The position numbers and the translations under genes were made by a program. The notes beneath the pieces are model-generated. The model was not told the origin of the DNA, ran no database searches, and was given only the letters and a program-made list of their open reading frames with translations. A stretch of 64,000 nucleotides of DNA from Isoetes taiwanensis (taxonomy: Eukaryota; Streptophyta; Lycopodiopsida; Isoetales; Isoetaceae): positions 22,891,584 through 22,955,583 of the forward strand of contig JAJEKV010000005.1 in NCBI GenBank assembly GCA_021234155.1, given 5' to 3'. Numbering within the stretch: position 1 is the first letter of the stretch; each line of letters starts with the position of its first letter. Below, piece by piece: positions 58,296 through 64,000 of this stretch.

Positions 58296-59868
58296 TGTGA
58301 CGTTCCACGTATTTATACGTCTTTTTAAGTATAAATACGTGACACGTCACTATGAATAATTAATGGCACATTAATTATTCATAAGCTAAGGTTAGCTATG
58401 TTAATAATTAAATTATAAAGGTGGAAACCTAACCTAACCCTAATTCGAATTTAAGGCTGGGCCTAAACTACCAAATTAGTTAATGTTAGCCAACCCGGAG
58501 CTGCCACCTGGCCCAAATCGATTGGGCAAGGCAGGGTTTCCATTTTGGACACCCAAATTAGGGCTTTTGTGCCCCAATTCGAATTAGGAGCAATTGGAGA
58601 TGGAGGAGGAGGAGCAGCAGCCAGGCACCCTTCAGCAAATCGAGATGGAGCCATCCCAAGCCCGATTCGACGGTTAGTCTGTAGCTTAGCTGTGTTATCT
58701 GTAGGGTAGCGCCCCTGTTGGGCACTTATTGTGTGTATTTCTTCTGTTTCTCTGTGTTCTCTATGCTTTACCTGTAGGAACTAACCCTTGATTGCAAAGG
58801 TGAGTTCTCCTTATCTCTGATTCTGTACTTGCTCTTAAATGATGGATTGATAGTTCTTTGCATAGTATTACTCTTGAACTGGGGGAATTACGGGGGGTAG
58901 AGACCTCTGAGCCCATGTATTGTAGTATGCTCCTAGATAGAGCCCTGTATTATCCCATTAGATGCGGCCTGTGTACAAGAGACCACCGAGTCGTGGATGC
59001 TATGGAGTGACTTAGCACCAAACAAGGGACACAGTGGTGAAGTGGGGGTGGGGTCTTGCACGAACATAAAAGGCTCCTGAGACTCCTACAGTGGGCTAGG
59101 CCTGATAGCTGGTCACGTGGGGGCGGGTATGGGTCCGACACTCCACAGGTGTAGAGGTGTGATCCGTATGGAGCATCTTGCACTTTGAGTAGATTTAGGG
59201 TGAGTAAGTCTGCACGGATCTTGGGGTCGCCGATCGACGTATTCTCTAGCTCACCCATGGAACCACTGTGATCCTAGAAGGGGACGCTTCCCCGACCTGC
59301 CTCATCGGACGGGGCTTCATGAACCCTGTAGTAGGCTCGTAGGGTGATACCTTGAGTCTGCGTGTCCGGAAGGCTATAGTGACGCCATAGCATGATTGGA
59401 CTCATCCAAAGTGTGCACGGGGAGGGGCGATGGAGTGGACAACCCTAGCCGATGTTCTATGCCAGCCAACGCCGGGTTATACCTGCATCGTTGATCTCTT
59501 GAGACCGGCCCGTCCATCCTCCTCGAGAGTCCGAACCGGGGTAGAACACGGGGTTTGGGGTGTTTTCCTTAGGATTAGATGCATATTCTTTGCCGTCCAA
59601 GATTTGGATGGATATGCCACCCTTCGTGGTGGTTATTTATATATATATTTATCTTTGTGTGCTAACATGTATTCACGCTTACGCGACTTAGGAGCCCCAT
59701 TGAAGGCGTGGGCCAAATGACACCTCCGTGTCCTTCACCCGGGCATCTTTCTATAGATGGTCCGAGTTAGACGGAGGGCCCTGCTCATGGTGAGCTGATT
59801 GCCATGGGAGGGGAAAGTCCCCGTATGTATACGTCCGGAGCGCCGTATATATATTAGGGGCGTCCGCA
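58296..59868 (+). repeat. 3' LTR (Y) of the X-Y element
   Basis: 1573 bp, TGTGACGTTCC...GGGGCGTCCGCA. It contains the same 14-bp-arm palindrome as X (58352-58365, 58369-58382). Preceded by AAGGTGGGGAGAA and by a GATGCTGAGGACAGCATCAC block that also precedes LTR A. A TACAA/TATA-type promoter was not identified with confidence. Confidence 0.88.
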
Positions 59869-60270
59869 ATTCTTTGCTTCATGTGTATCACGGTGCTTGG
59901 CGCTCTTATGCGGCAAAGAAACCTTGCATCCGTCGTGGCTTGGTTGGTGTGGCTGATTTGGAAGCAAATCTTTGAAGGGGGATTCATTGTGGATCTTCCG
60001 ATTTCAGGTACAAAGCTATTTCAAAGTTTTCTGGTGTTCCCGGGATTAGTAGAGCGGAAGTTTGCCATTTGGCGGGACTTTTTGGGTGTTGTAGATGGCG
60101 ATGGTCGGTTTGTACAGCAGTAGAGTTGCAGTTTTTATGTGAGTTTGTTGTGGAGTGTCGAGGTATCGCTGTCTCTTTGGGGCAGTTCTCCTTCCTCCTC
60201 ACTTGCTTTGTAACATTACCATTCTTTTCATGACATATACAAAGCAGCTTCATTTTTTGTTTGAGAAAAT
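59869..60270 (+). pseudogene. LINE ORF2 C-terminus and 3' UTR, right part
   Basis: An open frame 59881-60123 reads VVAWLVWLIWKQIFEGGFI and GLVERKFAIWRDFLG, the last part of the plant LINE zf-RVT tail (the W..IWK..N type). The stop at 60121 is followed by a T-rich 3' UTR (CTTTGTAACATTACC ... AGCAGCTTCATTTTTTG). It continues the LINE cut at 49617, which confirms the X-Y insertion. Confidence 0.8.
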
Positions 60271-60400
60271 AAGTTTGTAATATTTCCGTCGTGAGAAGTC
60301 CTCTCCAGTTGACACGTTAGGTTTTTGAGCCATTTTTGTTTTTTCTTTTTGCCTTATTTTCTTTATCCTACACGTGGTATCCCTGTTCTTTACACCGCAT

Positions 60401-60501
60401 CCCTGTTCCGCCATAGCCAGAAGCTCCTATGCTTGCATGGATCCAAGCATCAAGGCCAAATCCATGCAAGCATAGGAGCTTCTGGCTATGGCAGAACAGG
60501 G
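60401..60501. repeat. Near-perfect 41-bp inverted repeat
   Basis: The arms 60401-60441 and 60461-60501 are reverse complements with one mismatch (arm core CCATAGCCAGAAGCTCCTAT). The spacer is 19 bases. GGCCAAATCCATGCA occurs both in and just after the right arm. A transcript would fold into a 40-bp hairpin. Confidence 0.95.
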
Positions 60502-61007
60502 GCCAAATCCATGCATGTCTGTAGCTCTCGGCGGTGCCGTCAGAGCCAGTTTTCCCCGGAAAGCCCCTACCCTCGGAAATTTCCCTTCCAAAATGTCGTT
60601 TCTTTGCTGGAGCAAAGTCTATGTACTCCAATGGCAACTTCTGCATGATTTTTGCAGAATAACAGACCGATAGACTAACTTTACATCCTTTCTATTGTAT
60701 ATCGATCTTGAACAGAAGTAAGAAGTCCAGTACTTGGGTTAAAGCTGCCTCGAGTTTGAAACTCTGGCTATGCATATTTTAAGAAAGCAGAGCTTTTTAG
60801 ACCCACTCCCAAGCACGAGCATGTCGCTGCTTCCACATGCGGTAGTGTAAGATAGCAGAGATCAAGTGAGTTAGCTGAGGCCCTAAAGAAAGATGGAAAG
60901 TGCCAGAAGAAATTGAAGAAGTAATAAGAGCCGTTGGCTGAATCTTATAAGGCATGTGCATTAGAATCAGATGTAATTTGAATGCGCAGAGCATGTTAGA
61001 TAATCTG
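60502..61007. other. No gene seen
   Basis: Short frames on both strands only. Lies between the inverted repeat and the PP2A relic. Confidence 0.5.
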
Positions 61008-61379
61008 CTACATTCCCACTATTGCCCTGGGAGCTTGCTGAGTAATAGGATCCTTGTGAGAATTTGCATCTCGATTTAGCATTATAGCAGCACCAACGGC
61101 TTCCAGCCATTTCCAAGTATATTCTCTTCTCTCCTCAGAACCTTTGGCCTTTGCTCCATCTTCCTGAGCTTTCCGCTGGCACTCCTGGAAAAGCTCTTGA
61201 TCCATTTCAAGAAACATCTTTCTAACATTTAAAGTTAGCCCGTGCACCGTCTGATTCCAATGAGTTTTGGTGTTCTTCTCTGATGCACCAATTACAAGTG
61301 GCAAAATAACCTATTTATTTTGTGTAACCAGTCTAACAATGTGATCATTATTCCACAGGAACAAAGCTCGCTCTGCAAC
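61008..61379 (-). pseudogene. PP2A regulatory subunit B' (B56) terminal exon relic
   Basis: After a CTGCAG acceptor (exon starts at 61379) the minus strand reads [20 protein letters not shown], then a TAG at 61313-61311 in place of the usual Gln, then VILPLVIGASEKNTKTHWNQ, TVHGLTLNVRKMFLEMDQEL and REYTWKWLEAVGAA, to a stop at 61008. B56 subunits direct protein phosphatase 2A to substrates; this is the conserved C-terminal exon. The exon structure is retained but upstream exons are not visible within 2 kb. With the nonsense codon it is a pseudogene, unless the TAG is a sequence error. Confidence 0.88.
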
Positions 61380-61385
61380 CTGCAG

Positions 61386-62670
61386 AAAGCACTTACAGTC
61401 ACTCATCAAAGCCAATATAATCCAGCAGAAACAAATATATCCTTTTTATGAACCCGATAAGCCCATATAATGAGTTTATCTGCCTAAAGCAATTGCATTA
61501 TGCAGGAATAAGAAAGCCGTCTAGCGCATCGAATAAGAAAGCTCTCTAGCGCATCAGTTAATCTAAGATATCCAGCAGCAAACTCACATGAACAAATAGC
61601 GATGTACGAGCTGAAAACTTACTGACCCCGTCGCTGAGCGGAGCAGCCTCACTCCCATGCCGTGGACAGCGCATTGCAGGGCGGGAGAGGGCAGCAGCCG
61701 AAATATAACCCTGTGCTATTTCATGGCAGGGCCAAAAAAGTTACCATATGAATCGCCCATTAACATATGTCATGTTATTTGTCTGGTGGTTGACTCAAGC
61801 AGCTCCATTTTCTATTTTACGTGGCTTCTTTAATATTATGCAAACTTTATGCACCAGACGCAATACAGCCTATTCTTCTAAGTCTTTCAAAATATGGTGT
61901 TCCCTTTTTTTGCCACTAGATGATATGGTAGTCCAAGTAAATGGTCTTCATGAATCTCATAAAATATCATTCACATGAATTGTGGTCATTTTTTTCAAGA
62001 TCACCATAGATGTCGACGGGCGCCGAGTGCTTTTGTTGCTACCTAAATCTGGCACAAACAAAACTAACAAAACTGGAGATCTTCTCTTGGCCCTTAAAGA
62101 CTGGCGGTTGCCTGTAGCCGCTTTATCATTGTTACACTAAAATAGTTAATAAAGAAATAAATAAAGGCCTTTTCCCTTAGTAGTGGTCTTTACTTATCTA
62201 AAGCATTAGGGTAAAATCATTGCCTACAATGTGGCCATTACCAAGACAGATAGTGAACGAAAACACTGTCCTGGACCGTCCACCATCATGGCTTTTCTTG
62301 CACCACTATAAGCACACAACTATTAGGGAAAAGAAGAAGAAGAAACTTGAGTTATAATCTGATTCAAGGGAAAGCATTCAAGTGAAGATGGATGTTTACA
62401 ACATCAATGCTGCTACATAAATTAAAAGCTTCATTTGTTTTAACTTGCCTAAAGCATTCCATTTTAGTAGATTCTTTGATACTTTAATTAGGTACTCACA
62501 TAAGCATTTTGAAACCAAATCCAAAATAATTGTTGCCACATAAGCCACAACAAATTCTATAAAAGGATCCTTTATCATCTCACCCACCTGTATATACACG
62601 AGGTCAGGATAGAGAAATGTAAGGCCGCCGCGATAAATTTCTTGTAATATATTGATGACACAGTTCTTCA
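61386..62670. other. Intergenic, no gene seen
   Basis: AT-rich. It has short plus (61748-61978) and minus (62836-62396) frames without a recognisable domain. A local duplication, GCATCGAATAAGAAAGC/CTCTAGCGCATC, lies at 61515-61560. Confidence 0.5.
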
Positions 62671-62679
62671 AAAAAAACA

Positions 62680-62830
62680 TCAATTCTATGTGATTCTGTC
62701 GCGTGGAATAAATGGCGATTCCGCGGCAAAGAATATTACAATATGTGATTCCATCGGGCGGGATCACTTCTATGTGATTCCGTCGCGTGGAATAAAAGGC
62801 TGGTGATTCCGTCCGGCGGGATGCATCAGA
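62680..62830. repeat. GATTCC-palindrome repeat block, copy 2
   Basis: Units TATGTGATTCTGTCGCGTGG, TATGTGATTCCATCGGGCGG, TATGTGATTCCGTCGCGTGG and GGTGATTCCGTCCGGCGGG. Same unit family as 47810-47965. Confidence 0.8.
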
Positions 62831-62924
62831 ACACATGACAGTTGTCAGATACCCGAAACGAGGCTGTCAGGTACGAGAATGGGGCCTCCAGAACGAATCC
62901 CCTTCCCAAAGGGTTAATGATTCC

Positions 62925-63005
62925 GTGGGAGAGTAGTCACCGCGACGGAATCACGAAAACCGGGGTAAGCCTATTTTCACCCGACGAGGAAGATAGCTCG
63001 CATCC
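62925..63005 (-). repeat. GATTCCGTCGCGG repeat upstream of the TPR gene
   Basis: The reverse complement of 62938-63003 (GGTGAAAATAGGCTTACCCC, GGTTTTCGTGATTCCGTCGC) closely matches 35618-35680 on the plus strand (GGTGAAAATAGAGCTACCCC, GGTTTTGGTGATTCCGTCGC). It ends about 155 bases before the TPR start codon. Confidence 0.85.
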
Positions 63006-63082
63006 AAAGAAAATCCTTATAGAATACGATAATTTCTCACCCCACAACCTTAGGGTTTGCCTTTTATAGACCCGTGATGCCA

Positions 63083-63090
63083 TATATATA
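63083..63090 (+). promoter_or_regulatory. TATA box of the TPR gene
   Basis: TATATATA, 68 bases before the ATG at 63158. The expected transcription start would be near 63115, giving a leader of about 40 bases. Placement is inferred from distance only. Confidence 0.5.
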
Positions 63091-63157
63091 TGCATCTACG
63101 AACGTATAGGCTACCCTTTATATAATGAAGATGGTATGATTTTGTACCTAGGGCAGG

Positions 63158-63560
63158 ATGGCGGCGGCTACGGAAGGGGCTGCTAATGCGCTTCGAGAGG
63201 AGGGCAATGCTCTGTTCAAGGCTGGAAACTTCCTGAAGGCTGCTGCTGTTTATACTCAGGCTATCAAAGCCGATCCTTCAAATGCAGCTCTCTACAGGTT
63301 GCTATGTTTTGTTGTCATTAATATCTTTATTGCTGAAAAACAACTGTTTGGTGGTCTTTTCACATGCAACCCTTTCCCTGTAATGCTCTAATAAACATCA
63401 AACAGAAGCATTTGTTGGTTTGATTTAGTCATCTTCTTAACATGTCTTGCGGCGCTGGAATTGCAGTAACCGGTCAGCGGCATTTCTAAACCTTCTAAAA
63501 GTCACGAAAGCACTCTCAGATGCCGAAATGACAGTGAAGTTGAAACCCACATGGGAAAAG
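63158..63560 (+). CDS. TPR-domain co-chaperone-type protein, first two coding exons (gene continues beyond window)
   Basis: Exon 1 is 63158-63297 (MAAATEGAANALREEGNALF, KAGNFLKAAAVYTQAIKADP, SNAALY). Donor CAG|GTTGCT, a 169-base intron, acceptor TTGCAG, then exon 2 63467-63560 (SNRSAAFLNLLKVTKALSDA, EMTVKLKPTWEK). The Ser codon is split, and the joined frame gives two tetratricopeptide repeats of the HOP/TPR co-chaperone kind. The Asn of LREEGN and the Asn of YSNRSA sit where carboxylate-clamp residues bind the EEVD tails of Hsp70/Hsp90. In related plant proteins the next exon starts GYFRKG; it is not in the window. The donor after exon 2 (AAG|GTGCCA) is weak. Start choice: first in-frame ATG (GGATGG context) downstream of a TATA box. 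No damage seen; probably functional. Cytosolic location is inferred from the family. Confidence 0.88.
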
Positions 63561-64000
63561 GTGCCAACCTAGTACGCTGTCGTTTAAATTTGAAATTCGA
63601 GGCTATTATTTTTATTACACGTAGGATTAGCATTTTTCTAGTTTTTCTAGCTGGGATGTTATAGAATACTAATTACCGGTGATTCATTTGGGGTGCATGA
63701 GGAGAGTGAAAATATTGAATGTTATTCAGTTTAATGCCCGGGCAAAGTTAGATTCTATTACCTTGTGGTCTTTCCATTGATGTATCTAAGACAAGATTGT
63801 TTTCAAGCCTGGTTACCCTGCTGATTTCAGTATCCAAGGCTCTGTGCCCAAGGATTTGGGTGGTAAAATTTTCCAACATGCTAGTTGTTATAGATTCTTC
63901 TATTTACATGCTTATTGATAATGCAGGGACTTGCCATGAAGGGATAATAGCAGCAGGTTGTTGACTGTGGTTGCTAGGGCTATTTCAGGAAAGGATGTGC
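63561..64000 (+). other. Intron 2 of the TPR gene (partial)
   Basis: No further TPR-coding exon is found up to the window end. The AT- and T-rich sequence fits an intron. Confidence 0.6.

Larger units (their letters stand above)
49618..59868 (+). mobile_element. X-Y LTR retrotransposon (family of A) nested in the LINE
   Basis: The left LTR starts TGTGGCGTTCC (49618) and the right LTR starts TGTGACGTTCC (58296). They share long blocks and lie at the two broken ends of one LINE. Outside are TTCTT (49613-49617) and ATTCT (59869-59873), a near match to a 5-bp target duplication. Total length 10251 bp. The interior has no intact gene and contains at least one further nested LTR start and a probable minus-strand gag fragment. 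Confidence 0.85.

Overview
The window is nuclear DNA of a land plant with a large, transposon-dominated genome. The evidence is several Ty3/gypsy LTR retrotransposons of plant type, a plant LINE, tRNA-derived SINE-like modules, plant-type GT-AG introns, and relics of plant protein phosphatase genes. I cannot name the species; a fern, lycophyte or other large-genome lineage would fit. Almost nothing here is single-copy genic DNA. The only gene that looks functional is at the far right edge: a TPR co-chaperone-type gene from 63158, whose first two exons are in the window.

Left third (1-21 kb). A decayed plus-strand retroelement ('A') runs in from the left edge and ends in a 1598-bp LTR at 7751-9348. 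Near its start is a broken ORF that carries the exact histone H3 N-terminus (MARTKQTAR), interrupted by a 325-bp MITE. A appears to have inserted into the 3' region of a better-preserved minus-strand Ty3 element ('C', 9354 to about 18.4 kb). C has an intact 956-aa gag-protease ORF, a long pol frame (RT, RNase H, integrase) broken by one amber codon, and a third, frameshifted ORF after integrase. To its right is a solo LTR with perfect 5-bp target duplications (18689-21267).

Middle (21-48 kb). Tandemly duplicated exon fragments of an unrecognised conserved gene are followed by a TSD-flanked 1.2-kb non-LTR insertion. Next comes the 3' end of a Ty3 element ('E'), whose LTR is split by about 4.3 kb of foreign DNA containing a PP2C phosphatase pseudogene. 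Then comes a complete but dead 11.1-kb element ('F', 36588-47665) with 2.3-kb LTRs and the TSD GTTTC. E, F and the solo LTR share a terminal LTR stem-loop with a compensatory base change. F carries an additional RNase H domain upstream of its reverse transcriptase.

Right third (48-64 kb). A decayed LINE ORF2 is cut in two by a 10.25-kb element (LTRs 49618-51680 and 58296-59868, same family as A). The interior of that element is heavily degraded and itself nested. Beyond the LINE 3' end lie a long near-perfect inverted repeat, the terminal exon of a PP2A B56 regulatory subunit (with a nonsense codon), a cluster of GATTCCGTCGCG-type palindromic repeats, and the TPR gene.

Insertion order that can be read directly: the X-Y element went into the LINE; A went into C; the PP2C-bearing DNA went into LTR E. 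Several LTR pairs differ in a non-random way (CTG in one copy against ACG, CG or AAA in the other), which may be a sequencing or consensus artefact in methylated repeats. Frame disruptions in this window should be judged with that in mind.
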